A program made the position numbers and the translations under genes. From Ligustrum vulgare (lineage: Eukaryota; Streptophyta; Magnoliopsida; Lamiales; Oleaceae), in contig OY743190.1 in NCBI GenBank assembly GCA_963555705.1, positions 16,685,491-16,749,490 of the forward strand: 64,000 bases of DNA, in the 5' to 3' direction. Of the stretch, positions 35,911-49,983 are shown in pieces. The notes beneath the pieces were generated by a model. The model saw only the letters and a program-made list of their open reading frames with translations, had not been told where the DNA came from and made no database searches. Within the stretch, counting starts at the first letter, position 1. Every line of letters begins with the position of its first letter.

Positions 35911-38241
35911 TATGTTCGTGGAATTCTGGTCGTTCGGGGATGCTTTTGAATATATAAACTAGGGCCGTCTGCAGTCCAGCTGCTCGTAAGGGATGTAGTT
36001 CATTTATTTGAATTCTTATGGCTCGTTCGATTTAGTTTTCAAATTTGAACTCACTAATATTGTATGTTTGATGTAGATTGCAAGAGTCAATAGGAGTCGA
36101 AGCAGGATCTACAGTTTCACGAATAGTGGTAAAGGTAACAACAGGTTGGAGCAGTTAATGAACTTTTATGATTCAGAGTAAAAGTAGTTCGTAAAATTTA
36201 ATGATCTGGTATTGCGATAAATTAATTAATCTATAGTTCATTTTTATTTTCTTTAAAATATTTTCTTAGATTTGGTTGACAATGATTGTATGTATTGATT
36301 GCAGATGCCGAGCTCGTAAAATACCGGTCTTTCGGGATATTTTTGCTGTGGACACTTGAACCGTCAACAACCTAGCTTCCTATAAGGGAAGTACTTCGTT
36401 TAGTTAAATGTTTATGACCAGTTCGATTTAGTTTTAAGTTTAGAATTTTATTACTATTGTATGTTTGATGTAGATTACCTGAGTTAATAGGAGTTAGAGT
36501 AGGAGTTGAAGTGAGTGGTAACTTTTAATAGAGTAGGGTTAGTGCTAGTAGCAGGCAAGTCACGGTAGTAGTTAGAGCCGAAGTTGGAGTTGAAGAGAGT
36601 AATAATTTTTTTAAGAGTAGGTGTAGGTGTAGGTCTAGGAGTAGGTAAGTTATAGTCGAAGTAGGCGGCACTAAGTTTCACGAATGGGGTAAGGGTAACA
36701 ACAATAGGTAGGAGCAGCTCCTAAAATTTCATAAGTAGAAGTAAGAATAGTGTATGAAATTTCATGTTTTTGTGTTGCTATATATTTATTATTATTGTAC
36801 AGTTTACCACAGTTTTCTTTAAAATATTTACAAAGATTTGTTTGGGAATGATTGCAGAAGCTATGTTCGTTGAATTCTGGTCGTTAGGGGATAATATATA
36901 AACCAGGGCCGTCTGCAATCCAGCTCCATGTAAGTAGTTCATTTATTTAAATTCTTATGGTTCGTTCGATTTAGTTTTCAAATTTGAACTCATTAATATT
37001 GTATGTTTGATGTAGATTGCAAGAGTTAATTGGAGTCGGAGCATGAGTCGAAGTAGGGTCTACAGTTTCACGAATAGGGGTAAGAGTAACAATAGGTTTG
37101 AGCAGTTAATGAACTTTTATGATTCAGAGTAAAAGATGTTTATAAAATTTAATGATTTGGTATTGCGATAAATCAATTAATCTATAGTTTATTTTTGTTT
37201 TCTTTAATATATTTTTTAAGATTTGGTTGACAATGATTGTTTGTATTGATTGCAGAAGCCGAGCTCGTAAAATACTGGTCTTTTGGGATGCTTTTGACTC
37301 TGGACACTTGGACCGTCGACAACCTAGCTGCCTATAAGGGACGTACTTCGTTTGGTTAAATGTTTATTTCGAGTTCGATTTAGTTTTAAGTTTAGAATTT
37401 TATTATTACTGTATGTTTGATGTTTGAGTTGATAGGAGTTAGAGTAGGAGTTGAAGTGAGTGATAGCTTTTAATAGAGTAGGGTTAGTACTCGGAGTAGG
37501 CAAGTCACGTTGGAAGCTAGAGTCGAAGTCGGAGTTGAAGAGAGTAATAATTTTTTTAAGAGTAAGGGTAGGTCTAGGAGTAGGTGAGTCATGGTAGGAG
37601 TAAGAGGCGAAGTAGGCACTAAAATTTCACGATTAGGTTAATGGTAACAATAGGTAGGAGCAGCTCCGAAAATTTCATGAGTAGATGTAGGGGTCGTGTA
37701 TGAAATTTCATGTTTTTGTATTGCTATATATTTATTATTCTATAATTTACTACAGTTTTCTTTAAAATATTTGTCAAGATTTGCTTGGGAATGATTGTTG
37801 TTAATGATTGCAGAAGCTATGTTCGTGGAATTCTGCTCTTTTGGGGATGCTTATGATTATATTCGCTTGGACCTTCCGCAATCCAGCCGCTCGGAGGGGA
37901 AGTTGTTTGTTTATTTAAATTCTTATGGCTTGTTCGATTTAGTTTCAATTTTTAATTCATTATTATTTTATGTTTGATATAGATTGCAAGAGTTAATAGG
38001 AGTAGGAGTCGAAGTAGGGACTACGGTTCACGAATTAGGGTAAGAGTTACAATAGATAGAAGCAGTTAATGGAATTTTATGATTCGAATTAAGAGTACTC
38101 TGCGAAATTTAATGATTTGGTAGTGCGATAAATTTTTTGTGTCGCTGTGTATTTATTATCATTGTATAATTTACTACTGTTTTCTTTAAAATATTTACAA
38201 ATAGTTGTTTGAGAATAATTATTTTTATTGATTGCCGAAGC
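35911..38241 (+). repeat. Unit 17, 2331 bp (both 12-bp deletions)
   Basis: The only unit with the A deletion and the B deletion together. It is flanked by unit 16 (B deletion) and units with the A deletion nearby, so it looks like a recombinant of two unit classes. Confidence 0.95.
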
Positions 38242-40596
38242 TATGTTCGTGGAATTCTGGTCGTTCGGGGATGCTTTTGAATATATAAACTAGGGCCGTC
38301 TGCAGTCCAGCTGCTCGTAAGGGATGTAGTTCATTTATTTGAATTCTTATGGCTCGTTCGATTTAGTTTTCAAATTTGAACTCACTAATATTGTATGTTT
38401 GATGTAGATTGCAAGAGTCAATAGGAGTCGGAGCATGAGTCGAAGCAGGATCTACAGTTTCACGAATAGTGGTAAAGGTAACAACAGGTTGGAGCAGTTA
38501 ATGAACTTTTATGATTCAGAGTAAAAGTAGTTCGTAAAATTTAATGATCTGGTATTGCGATAAATTAATTAATCTATAGTTCATTTTTATTTTCTTTAAA
38601 ATATTTTCTTAGATTTGGTTGACAATGATTGTATGTATTGATTGCAGATGCCGAGCTCGTAAAATACCGGTCTTTCGGGATATTTTTGCTGTGGACACTT
38701 GAACCGTCAACAACCTAGCTTCCTATAAGGGAAGTACTTCGTTTAGTTAAATGTTTATGACCAGTTCGATTTAGTTTTAAGTTTAGAATTTTATTACTAT
38801 TGTATGTTTGATGTAGATTACCTGAGTTAATAGGAGTTAGAGTAGGAGTTGAAGTGAGTGGTAACTTTTAATAGAGTAGGGTTAGTGCTAGTAGCAGGCA
38901 AGTCACGGTAGTAGTTAGAGCCGAAGTTGGAGTTGAAGAGAGTAATAATTTTTTTAAGAGTAGGTGTAGGTGTAGGTCTAGGAGTAGGTAAGTTATAGTC
39001 GAAGTAAGAGTCGAAGTAGGCGGCACTAAGTTTCACGAATGGGGTAAGGGTAACAACAATAGGTAGGAGCAGCTCCTAAAATTTCATAAGTAGAAGTAAG
39101 AATAGTGTATGAAATTTCATGTTTTTGTGTTGCTATATATTTATTATTATTGTACAGTTTACCACAGTTTTCTTTAAAATATTTACAAAGATTTGTTTGG
39201 GAATGATTGCAGAAGCTATGTTCGTTGAATTCTGGTCGTTAGGGGATAATATATAAACCAGGGCCGTCTGCAATCCAGCTCCATGTAAGTAGTTCATTTA
39301 TTTAAATTCTTATGGTTCGTTCGATTTAGTTTTCAAATTTGAACTCATTAATATTGTATGTTTGATGTAGATTGCAAGAGTTAATTGGAGTCGGAGCATG
39401 AGTCGAAGTAGGGTCTACAGTTTCACGAATAGGGGTAAGAGTAACAATAGGTTTGAGCAGTTAATGAACTTTTATGATTCAGAGTAAAAGATGTTTATAA
39501 AATTTAATGATTTGGTATTGCGATAAATCAATTAATCTATAGTTTATTTTTGTTTTCTTTAATATATTTTTTAAGATTTGGTTGACAATGATTGTTTGTA
39601 TTGATTGCAGAAGCCGAGCTCGTAAAATACTGGTCTTTTGGGATGCTTTTGACTCTGGACACTTGGACCGTCGACAACCTAGCTGCCTATAAGGGACGTA
39701 CTTCGTTTGGTTAAATGTTTATTTCGAGTTCGATTTAGTTTTAAGTTTAGAATTTTATTATTACTGTATGTTTGATGTTTGAGTTGATAGGAGTTAGAGT
39801 AGGAGTTGAAGTGAGTGATAGCTTTTAATAGAGTAGGGTTAGTACTCGGAGTAGGCAAGTCACGTTGGAAGCTAGAGTCGAAGTCGGAGTTGAAGAGAGT
39901 AATAATTTTTTTAAGAGTAAGGGTAGGTCTAGGAGTAGGTGAGTCATGGTAGGAGTAAGAGGCGAAGTAGGCACTAAAATTTCACGATTAGGTTAATGGT
40001 AACAATAGGTAGGAGCAGCTCCGAAAATTTCATGAGTAGATGTAGGGGTCGTGTATGAAATTTCATGTTTTTGTATTGCTATATATTTATTATTCTATAA
40101 TTTACTACAGTTTTCTTTAAAATATTTGTCAAGATTTGCTTGGGAATGATTGTTGTTAATGATTGCAGAAGCTATGTTCGTGGAATTCTGCTCTTTTGGG
40201 GATGCTTATGATTATATTCGCTTGGACCTTCCGCAATCCAGCCGCTCGGAGGGGAAGTTGTTTGTTTATTTAAATTCTTATGGCTTGTTCGATTTAGTTT
40301 CAATTTTTAATTCATTATTATTTTATGTTTGATATAGATTGCAAGAGTTAATAGGAGTAGGAGTCGAAGTAGGGACTACGGTTCACGAATTAGGGTAAGA
40401 GTTACAATAGATAGAAGCAGTTAATGGAATTTTATGATTCGAATTAAGAGTACTCTGCGAAATTTAATGATTTGGTAGTGCGATAAATTTTTTGTGTCGC
40501 TGTGTATTTATTATCATTGTATAATTTACTACTGTTTTCTTTAAAATATTTACAAATAGTTGTTTGAGAATAATTATTTTTATTGATTGCCGAAGC
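38242..40596 (+). repeat. Unit 18, 2355 bp
   Basis: Full-length with the common variant set. Confidence 0.95.
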
Positions 40597-42939
40597 TATG
40601 TTCGTGGAATTCTGGTCGTTCGGGGATGCTTTTGAATATATAAACTAGGGCCGTCTGCAGTCCAGCTGCTCGTAAGGGATGTAGTTCATTTATTTGAATT
40701 CTTATGGCTCGTTCGATTTAGTTTTCAAATTTGAACTCACTAATATTGTATGTTTGATGTAGATTGCAAGAGTCAATAGGAGTCGAAGCAGGATCTACAG
40801 TTTCACGAATAGTGGTAAAGGTAACAACAGGTTGGAGCAGTTAATGAACTTTTATGATTCAGAGTAAAAGTAGTTCGTAAAATTTAATGATCTGGTATTG
40901 CGATAAATTAATTAATCTATAGTTCATTTTTATTTTCTTTAAAATATTTTCTTAGATTTGGTTGACAATGATTGTATGTATTGATTGCAGATGCCGAGCT
41001 CGTAAAATACCGGTCTTTCGGGATATTTTTGCTGTGGACACTTGAACCGTCAACAACCTAGCTTCCTATAAGGGAAGTACTTCGTTTAGTTAAATGTTTA
41101 TGACCAGTTCGATTTAGTTTTAAGTTTAGAATTTTATTACTATTGTATGTTTGATGTAGATTACCTGAGTTAATAGGAGTTAGAGTAGGAGTTGAAGTGA
41201 GTGGTAACTTTTAATAGAGTAGGGTTAGTGCTAGTAGCAGGCAAGTCACGGTAGTAGTTAGAGCCGAAGTTGGAGTTGAAGAGAGTAATAATTTTTTTAA
41301 GAGTAGGTGTAGGTGTAGGTCTAGGAGTAGGTAAGTTATAGTCGAAGTAAGAGTCGAAGTAGGCGGCACTAAGTTTCACGAATGGGGTAAGGGTAACAAC
41401 AATAGGTAGGAGCAGCTCCTAAAATTTCATAAGTAGAAGTAAGAATAGTGTATGAAATTTCATGTTTTTGTGTTGCTATATATTTATTATTATTGTACAG
41501 TTTACCACAGTTTTCTTTAAAATATTTACAAAGATTTGTTTGGGAATGATTGCAGAAGCTATGTTCGTTGAATTCTGGTCGTTAGGGGATAATATATAAA
41601 CCAGGGCCGTCTGCAATCCAGCTCCATGTAAGTAGTTCATTTATTTAAATTCTTATGGTTCGTTCGATTTAGTTTTCAAATTTGAACTCATTAATATTGT
41701 ATGTTTGATGTAGATTGCAAGAGTTAATTGGAGTCGGAGCATGAGTCGAAGTAGGGTCTACAGTTTCACGAATAGGGGTAAGAGTAACAATAGGTTTGAG
41801 CAGTTAATGAACTTTTATGATTCAGAGTAAAAGATGTTTATAAAATTTAATGATTTGGTATTGCGATAAATCAATTAATCTATAGTTTATTTTTGTTTTC
41901 TTTAATATATTTTTTAAGATTTGGTTGACAATGATTGTTTGTATTGATTGCAGAAGCCGAGCTCGTAAAATACTGGTCTTTTGGGATGCTTTTGACTCTG
42001 GACACTTGGACCGTCGACAACCTAGCTGCCTATAAGGGACGTACTTCGTTTGGTTAAATGTTTATTTCGAGTTCGATTTAGTTTTAAGTTTAGAATTTTA
42101 TTATTACTGTATGTTTGATGTTTGAGTTGATAGGAGTTAGAGTAGGAGTTGAAGTGAGTGATAGCTTTTAATAGAGTAGGGTTAGTACTCGGAGTAGGCA
42201 AGTCACGTTGGAAGCTAGAGTCGAAGTCGGAGTTGAAGAGAGTAATAATTTTTTTAAGAGTAAGGGTAGGTCTAGGAGTAGGTGAGTCATGGTAGGAGTA
42301 AGAGGCGAAGTAGGCACTAAAATTTCACGATTAGGTTAATGGTAACAATAGGTAGGAGCAGCTCCGAAAATTTCATGAGTAGATGTAGGGGTCGTGTATG
42401 AAATTTCATGTTTTTGTATTGCTATATATTTATTATTCTATAATTTACTACAGTTTTCTTTAAAATATTTGTCAAGATTTGCTTGGGAATGATTGTTGTT
42501 AATGATTGCAGAAGCTATGTTCGTGGAATTCTGCTCTTTTGGGGATGCTTATGATTATATTCGCTTGGACCTTCCGCAATCCAGCCGCTCGGAGGGGAAG
42601 TTGTTTGTTTATTTAAATTCTTATGGCTTGTTCGATTTAGTTTCAATTTTTAATTCATTATTATTTTATGTTTGATATAGATTGCAAGAGTTAATAGGAG
42701 TAGGAGTCGAAGTAGGGACTACGGTTCACGAATTAGGGTAAGAGTTACAATAGATAGAAGCAGTTAATGGAATTTTATGATTCGAATTAAGAGTACTCTG
42801 CGAAATTTAATGATTTGGTAGTGCGATAAATTTTTTGTGTCGCTGTGTATTTATTATCATTGTATAATTTACTACTGTTTTCTTTAAAATATTTACAAAT
42901 AGTTGTTTGAGAATAATTATTTTTATTGATTGCCGAAGC
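40597..42939 (+). repeat. Unit 19, 2343 bp (12-bp deletion in A)
   Basis: Short-A form with no other marker noticed. Confidence 0.95.
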
Positions 42940-45285
42940 TATGTTCGTGGAATTCTGGTCGTTCGGGGATGCTTTTGAATATATAAACTAGGGCCGTCTG
43001 CAGTCCAGCTGCTCGTAAGGGATGTAGTTCATTTATTTGAATTCTTATGGCTCGTTCGATTTAGTTTTCAAATTTGAACTCACTAATATTGTATGTTTGA
43101 TGTAGATTGCAAGAGTCAATAGGAGTCGAAGCAGGATCTACAGTTTCACGAATAGTGGTAAAGGTAACAACAGGTTGGAGCAGTTAATGAACTTTTATGA
43201 TTCAGAGTAAAAGTAGTTCGTAAAATTTAATGATCTGGTATTGCGATAAATTAATTAATCTATAGTTCATTTTTATTTTCTTTAAAATATTTTCTTAGAT
43301 TTGGTTGACAATGATTGTATGTATTGATTGCAGATGCCGAGCTCGTAAAATACCGGTCTTTCGGGATATTTTTGCTGTGGTGGACACTTGAACCGTCAAC
43401 AACCTAGCTTCCTATAAGGGAAGTACTTCGTTTAGTTAAATGTTTATGACCAGTTCGATTTAGTTTTAAGTTTAGAATTTTATTACTATTGTATGTTTGA
43501 TGTAGATTACCTGAGTTAATAGGAGTTAGAGTAGGAGTTGAAGTGAGTGGTAACTTTTAATAGAGTAGGGTTAGTGCTAGTAGCAGGCAAGTCACGGTAG
43601 TAGTTAGAGCCGAAGTTGGAGTTGAAGAGAGTAATAATTTTTTTAAGAGTAGGTGTAGGTGTAGGTCTAGGAGTAGGTAAGTTATAGTCGAAGTAAGAGT
43701 CGAAGTAGGCGGCACTAAGTTTCACGAATGGGGTAAGGGTAACAACAATAGGTAGGAGCAGCTCCTAAAATTTCATAAGTAGAAGTAAGAATAGTGTATG
43801 AAATTTCATGTTTTTGTGTTGCTATATATTTATTATTATTGTACAGTTTACCACAGTTTTCTTTAAAATATTTACAAAGATTTGTTTGGGAATGATTGCA
43901 GAAGCTATGTTCGTTGAATTCTGGTCGTTAGGGGATAATATATAAACCAGGGCCGTCTGCAATCCAGCTCCATGTAAGTAGTTCATTTATTTAAATTCTT
44001 ATGGTTCGTTCGATTTAGTTTTCAAATTTGAACTCATTAATATTGTATGTTTGATGTAGATTGCAAGAGTTAATTGGAGTCGGAGCATGAGTCGAAGTAG
44101 GGTCTACAGTTTCACGAATAGGGGTAAGAGTAACAATAGGTTTGAGCAGTTAATGAACTTTTATGATTCAGAGTAAAAGATGTTTATAAAATTTAATGAT
44201 TTGGTATTGCGATAAATCAATTAATCTATAGTTTATTTTTGTTTTCTTTAATATATTTTTTAAGATTTGGTTGACAATGATTGTTTGTATTGATTGCAGA
44301 AGCCGAGCTCGTAAAATACTGGTCTTTTGGGATGCTTTTGACTCTGGACACTTGGACCGTCGACAACCTAGCTGCCTATAAGGGACGTACTTCGTTTGGT
44401 TAAATGTTTATTTCGAGTTCGATTTAGTTTTCAGTTTAGAATTTTATTATTACTGTATGTTTGATGTTTGAGTTGATAGGAGTTAGAGTAGGAGTTGAAG
44501 TGAGTGATAGCTTTTAATAGAGTAGGTTTAGTACTCGGAGTAGGCAAGTCACGTTGGAAGCTAGAGTCGAAGTCGGAGTTGAAGAGAGTAATAATTTTTT
44601 TAAGAGTAAGGGTAGGTCTAGGAGTAGGTGAGTCATGGTAGGAGTAAGAGGCGAAGTAGGCACTAAAATTTCACGATTAGGTTAATGGTAACAATAGGTA
44701 GGAGCAGCTCCGAAAATTTCATGAGTAGATGTAGGGGTCGTGTATGAAATTTCATGTTTTTGTATTGCTATATATTTATTATTCTATAATTTACTACAGT
44801 TTTCTTTAAAATATTTGTCAAGATTTGCTTGGGAATGATTGTTGTTAATGATTGCAGAAGCTATGTTCGTGGAATTCTGCTCTTTTGGGGATGCTTATGA
44901 TTATATTCGCTTGGAACTTCCGCAATCCAGCTGCTCGGAGGGGAAGTTGTTTGTTTATTTAAATTCTTATGGCTTGTTCGATTTAGTTTCAATTTTTAAT
45001 TCATTATTATTTTATGTTTGATATAGATTGCAAGAGTTAATAGGAGTAGGAGTCGAAGTAGGGACTACGGTTCACGAATTAGGGTAAGAGTTACAATAGA
45101 TAGAAGCAGTTAATGGAATTTTATGATTCGAATTAAGAGTACTCTGCGAAATTTAATGATTTGGTAGTGCGATAAATTTTTTGTGTCGCTGTGTATTTAT
45201 TATCATTGTATAATTTACTACTGTTTTCTTTAAAATATTTACAAATAGTTGTTTGAGAATAATTATTTTTATTGATTGCCGAAGC
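42940..45285 (+). repeat. Unit 20, 2346 bp (12-bp deletion in A, 3-bp gain in B)
   Basis: Short-A form. B has gctgtggtggacac near 43375, a private duplication of tgg. D has gttttcagt, shared only with unit 21, plus aggtttagtac. E is the LEL/SSCS form. Confidence 0.95.
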
Positions 45286-47628
45286 TATGTTCGTGGAATT
45301 CTGGTCGTTCGGGGATGCTTTTGAATATATAAACTAGGGCCGTCTGCAGTCCAGCTGCTCGTAAGGGATGTAGTTCATTTATTTGAATTCTTATGGCTCG
45401 TTCGATTTAGTTTTCAAATTTGAACTCACTAATATTGTATGTTTGATGTAGATTGCAAGAGTCAATAGGAGTCGAAGCAGGATCTACAGTTTCACGAATA
45501 GTGGTAAAGGTAACAACAGGTTGGAGCAGTTAATGAATTTTTATGATTCAGAGTAAAAGTAGTTCGTAAAATTTAATGATCTGGTATTGCGATAAATTAA
45601 TTAATCTATAGTTCATTTTTATTTTCTTTAAAATATTTTCTTAGATTTGGTTGACAATGATTGTATGTATTGATTGCAGATGCCGAGCTCGTAAAATACC
45701 GGTCTTTCGGGATATTTTTGCTGTGGACACTTGAACCGTCAACAACCTAGCTTCCTATAAGGGAAGTACTTCGTTTAGTTAAATGTTTATGACCAGTTCG
45801 ATTTAGTTTTAAGTTTAGAATTTTATTACTATTGTATGTTTGATGTAGATTACCTGAGTTAATAGGAGTTAGAGTAGGAGTTGAAGTGAGTGGTAACTTT
45901 TAATAGAGTAGGGTTAGTGCTAGTAGCAGGCAAGTCACGGTAGTAGTTAGAGCCGAAGTTGGAGTTGAAGAGAGTAATAATTTTTTTAAGAGTAGGTGTA
46001 GGTGTAGGTCTAGGAGTAGGTAAGTTATAGTCGAAGTAAGAGTCGAAGTAGGCGGCACTAAGTTTCACGAATGGGGTAAGGGTAACAACAATAGGTAGGA
46101 GCAGCTCCTAAAATTTCATAAGTAGAAGTAAGAATAGTGTATGAAATTTCATGTTTTTGTGTTGCTATATATTTATTATTATTGTACAGTTTACCACAGT
46201 TTTCTTTAAAATATTTACAAAGATTTGTTTGGGAATGATTGCAGAAGCTATGTTCGTTGAATTCTGGTCGTTAGGGGATAATATATAAACCAGGGCCGTC
46301 TGCAATCCAGCTCCATGTAAGTAGTTCATTTATTTAAATTCTTATGGTTCGTTCGATTTAGTTTTCAAATTTGAACTCATTAATATTGTATGTTTGATGT
46401 AGATTGCAAGAGTTAATTGGAGTCGGAGCATGAGTCGAAGTAGGGTCTACAGTTTCACGAATAGGGGTAAGAGTAACAATAGGTTTGAGCAGTTAATGAA
46501 CTTTTATGATTCAGAGTAAAAGATGTTTATAAAATTTAATGATTTGGTATTGCGATAAATCAATTAATCTATAGTTTATTTTTGTTTTCTTTAATATATT
46601 TTTTAAGATTTGGTTGACAATGATTGTTTGTATTGATTGCAGAAGCCGAGCTCGTAAAATACTGGTCTTTTGGGATGCTTTTGACTCTGGACACTTGGAC
46701 CGTCGACAACCTAGCTGCCTATAAGGGACGTACTTCGTTTGGTTAAATGTTTATTTCGAGTTCGATTTAGTTTTCAGTTTAGAATTTTATTATTACTGTA
46801 TGTTTGATGTTTGAGTTGATAGGAGTTAGAGTAGGAGTTGAAGTGAGTGATAGCTTTTAATAGAGTAGGTTTAGTACTCGGAGTAGGCAAGTCACGTTGG
46901 AAGCTAGAGTCGAAGTCGGAGTTGAAGAGAGTAATAATTTTTTTAAGAGTAAGGGTAGGTCTAGGAGTAGGTGAGTCATGGTAGGAGTAAGAGGCGAAGT
47001 AGGCACTAAAATTTCACGATTAGGTTAATGGTAACAATAGGTAGGAGCAGCTCCGAAAATTTCATGAGTAGATGTAGGGGTCGTGTATGAAATTTCATGT
47101 TTTTGTATTGCTATATATTTATTATTCTATAATTTACTACAGTTTTCTTTAAAATATTTGTCAAGATTTGCTTGGGAATGATTGTTGTTAATGATTGCAG
47201 AAGCTATGTTCGTGGAATTCTGCTCTTTTGGGGATGCTTATGATTATATTCGCTTGGAACTTCCGCAATCCAGCTGCTCGGAGGGGAAGTTGTTTGTTTA
47301 TTTAAATTCTTATGGCTTGTTCGATTTAGTTTCAATTTTTAATTCATTATTATTTTATGTTTGATATAGATTGCAAGAGTTAATAGGAGTAGGAGTCGAA
47401 GTAGGGACTACGGTTCACGAATTAGGGTAAGAGTTACAATAGATAGAAGCAGTTAATGGAATTTTATGATTCGAATTAAGAGTACTCTGCGAAATTTAAT
47501 GATTTGGTAGTGCGATAAATTTTTTGTGTCGCTGTGTATTTATTATCATTGTATAATTTACTACTGTTTTCTTTAAAATATTTACAAATAGTTGTTTGAG
47601 AATAATTATTTTTATTGATTGCCGAAGC
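45286..47628 (+). repeat. Unit 21, 2343 bp (12-bp deletion in A)
   Basis: Short-A form with a private change in A (taatgaattt). D has gttttcagt and aggtttagtac, and E is LEL/SSCS, as in unit 20. From the aggtttagtac site in D rightwards it matches unit 1, which marks the likely left limit of the copied block. Confidence 0.95.
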
Positions 47629-49983
47629 TATGTTCGTGGAATTCTGGTCGTTCGGGGATGCTTTTGAATATATAAACTAGGGCCGTCTGCAGTCCAGTTG
47701 CTCGTAAGGGATGTAGTTCATTTATTTGAATTCTTATGGCTCGTTCGATTTAGTTTTCAAATTTGAACTCACTAATATTGTATGTTTGATGTAGATTGCA
47801 AGAGTCAATAGGAGTCGGAGCATGAGTCGAAGCAGGATCTACAGTTTCACGAATAGTGGTAAAGGTAACAACAGGTTGGAGCAGTTAATGAACTTTTATG
47901 ATTCAGAGTAAAAGTAGTTCGTAAAATTTAATGATCTGGTATTGCGATAAATTAATTAATCTATAGTTCATTTTTATTTTCTTTAAAATATTTTCTTAGA
48001 TTTGGTTGACAATGATTGTATGTATTGATTGCAGATGCCGAGCTCGTAAAATACCGATCTTTCGGGATATTTTTGCTGTGGACACTTGAACCGTCAACAA
48101 CCTAGCTTCCTATAAGGGAAGTACTTCGTTTAGTTAAATGTTTATGACCAGTTCGATTTAGTTTTAAGTTTAGAATTTTATTACTATTGTATGTTTGATG
48201 TAGATTACCTGAGTTAATAGGAGTTAGAGTAGGAGTTGAAGTGAGTGATAACTTTTAATAGAGTAGGGTTAGTGCTAGTAGCAGGCAAGTCACGGTAGTA
48301 GTTAGAGCCGAAGTTGGAGTTGAAGAGAGTAATAATTTTTTTAAGAGTAGGTGTAGGTGTAGGTCTAGGAGTAGGTAAGTTATAGTCGAAGTAAGAGTCG
48401 AAGTAGGCGGCACTAAGTTTCACGAATGGGGTAAGGGTAACAACAATAGGTAGGAGCAGCTCCTAAAATTTCATAAGTAGAAGTAAGAATAGTGTATGAA
48501 ATTTCATGTTTTTGTGTTGCTATATATTTATTATTATTGTACAGTTTACCACAGTTTTCTTTAAAATATTTACAAAGATTTGTTTGGGAATGATTGCAGA
48601 AGCTATGTTCGTTGAATTCTGGTCGTTAGGGGATAATATATAAACCAGGGCCGTCTGCAATCCAGCTCCATGTAAGTAGTTCATTTATTTAAATTCTTAT
48701 GGTTCGTTCGATTTAGTTTTCAAATTTGAACTCATTAATATTGTATGTTTGATGTAGATTGCAAGAGTTAATTGGAGTCGGAGCATGAGTCGAAGTAGGG
48801 TCTACAGTTTCACGAATAGGGGTAAGAGTAACAATAGGTTTGAGCAGTTAATGAACTTTTATGATTCAGAGTAAAAGATGTTTATAAAATTTAATGATTT
48901 GGTATTGCGATAAATCAATTAATCTATAGTTTATTTTTGTTTTCTTTAATATATTTTTTAAGATTTGGTTGACAATGATTGTTTGTATTGATTGCAGAAG
49001 CCGAGCTCGTAAAATACTGGTCTTTTGGGATGCTTTTGACTCTGGACACTTGGACCGTCGACAACCTAGCTGCCTATAAGGGACGTACTTCGTTTGGTTA
49101 AATGTTTATTTCGAGTTCGATTTAGTTTTAAGTTTAGAATTTTATTATTACTGTATGTTTGATGTTTGAGTTGATAGGAGTTAGAGTAGGAGTTGAAGTG
49201 AGTGATAGCTTTTAATAGAGTAGGGTTAGTACTCGGAGTAGGCAAGTCACGTTGGAAGCTAGAGTCGAAGTCGGAGTTGAAGAGAGTAATAATTTTTTTA
49301 AGAGTAAGGGTAGGTCTAGGAGTAGGTGAGTCATGGTAGGAGTAAGAGGCGAAGTAGGCACTAAAATTTCACGATTAGGTTAATGGTAACAATAGGTAGG
49401 AGCAGCTCCGAAAATTTCATGAGTAGATGTAGGGGTCGTGTATGAAATTTCATGTTTTTGTATTGCTATATATTTATTATTCTATAATTTACTACAGTTT
49501 TCTTTAAAATATTTGTCAAGATTTGCTTGGGAATGATTGTTGTTAATGATTGCAGAAGCTATGTTCGTGGAATTCTGCTCTTTTGGGGATGCTTATGATT
49601 ATATTCGCTTGGACCTTCCGCAATCCAGCCGCTCGGAGGGGAAGTTGTTTGTTTATTTAAATTCTTATGGCTTGTTCGATTTAGTTTCAATTTTTAATTC
49701 ATTATTATTTTATGTTTGATATAGATTGCAAGAGTTAATAGGAGTAGGAGTCGAAGTAGGGACTACGGTTCACGAATTAGGGTAAGAGTTACAATAGATA
49801 GAAGCAGTTAATGGAATTTTATGATTCGAATTAAGAGTACTCTGCGAAATTTAATGATTTGGTAGTGCGATAAATTTTTTGTGTCGCTGTGTATTTATTA
49901 TCATTGTATAATTTACTACTGTTTTCTTTAAAATATTTACAAATAGTTGTTTGAGAATAATTATTTTTATTGATTGCCGAAGC
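47629..49983 (+). repeat. Unit 22, 2355 bp
   Basis: Shares cagttgctcg, ataccgatc and gtgataac with unit 2. Of these, cagttgctcg and ataccgatc occur nowhere else. Confidence 0.95.
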
